Source: a bacterium (lineage in GTDB: Bacteria > Vulcanimicrobiota > Xenobia > Xenobiales > JADMJV01). Taken from it: a stretch of 64,000 nucleotides of DNA. The position numbers and the translations under genes are program-made. Below, piece after piece: positions 63,919 through 64,000 of this stretch. The DNA lies in contig JAFEBA010000017.1 in the NCBI GenBank assembly GCA_018266105.1, positions 61,022 to 125,021 of the forward strand. Reading direction: 5' to 3'. The notes under the pieces were generated by a model that worked only from the letters and a program-made list of their open reading frames with translations, made no database searches and had not been told where the DNA came from. How positions within the stretch are numbered: position 1 is the stretch's first letter; every line of letters begins with the position of its first letter.

Positions 63919-64000
63919 TTAGTGCCCGATCGTAAACATCCCAGCTTTCGCTGATAGACTGAGTATACTCAGCCCGCGCAGCAAAGCGTTATTCGCACGA
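63919..64000 (-). CDS. C-terminal end of a gene extending beyond the window
   Basis: Reading from the right edge, one minus-strand frame is open over 27 codons and ends TAA at 63919-63921, eleven bases before the terminator. The last residues are SLSAKAGMFTIGH. Too little is visible to assign a family. Evidence is the open frame plus the well-placed terminator. Confidence 0.5.
   Translation of the reverse strand, partial: RANNALLRGLSILSLSAKAGMFTIGH

Overview
The window reads as one contiguous, gene-dense chromosomal segment of a Gram-negative bacterium of moderately high GC. No phage, insertion sequence, CRISPR array, rRNA or convincing tRNA was seen. An outer membrane with LPS is implied by an ADP-heptose epimerase (hldD), an outer-membrane beta-barrel ending in Phe, several lipoproteins and many Sec signal peptides. 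The opcA partner of G6P dehydrogenase, a ClpR-like dead ClpP, a bacterial deoxyhypusine-synthase homologue and many TPR proteins of unknown role suggest a poorly studied phylum, perhaps near Cyanobacteria, Armatimonadota or Vulcanimicrobiota. That placement is an inference and was not tested.

Layout. 1-9.2 kb: small membrane proteins, a peptidylarginine-deiminase-like enzyme beside a possible glycoside hydrolase, a VanX-type dipeptidase, a beta-helix acyltransferase-like protein, TypA/BipA and a C39-like cysteine protease. 9.2-14.5 kb: esterase, PBP4-type carboxypeptidase, an XRE regulator preceded by a 27-codon ORF, duplicated terminator repeats, a catalytically dead ClpP-like protein and a CxxCxxxC cluster protein. 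14.5-19 kb: oxidative pentose-phosphate operon tal-zwf-opcA-pgl with 4-nt overlaps. 19-22.5 kb: propeller lipoprotein, lipoprotein MsrB, a 45-bp tandem repeat and an RMD1/DUF155 protein. 22.5-34.7 kb: a module resembling a split Pel exopolysaccharide apparatus, with two GH114-type hydrolases, a PelA-type deacetylase and a PelB-like TPR/beta-barrel porin. 34.7-43.7 kb: deoxyhypusine-synthase-like gene with a strong promoter and structured leader, MsrB, an EEP-family protein, sirtuin, tandem FHA protein, M20 amidohydrolase, a structured intergenic region, hldD and rpmB. 43.7-50.1 kb: an ABC-2 exporter and several secreted unknowns. 50.1-55.3 kb: a seven-gene minus-strand operon with a YcaO cyclodehydratase and an ABC-2 exporter. 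55.4-64 kb: gpmI, zinc-ribbon protein, OleA-like thiolase with a POT/MFS transporter, TPR and propeller proteins, and a cyclase-family hydrolase.

The two most interesting systems are the YcaO operon, which looks like a modified-peptide maturation and export locus without an obvious precursor, and the Pel-like module. Smaller points are the ClpR-like protein, the deoxyhypusine-synthase leader RNA, a possible ATT start for the YcaO gene, and the repeats at 12.5 and 21.5 kb.
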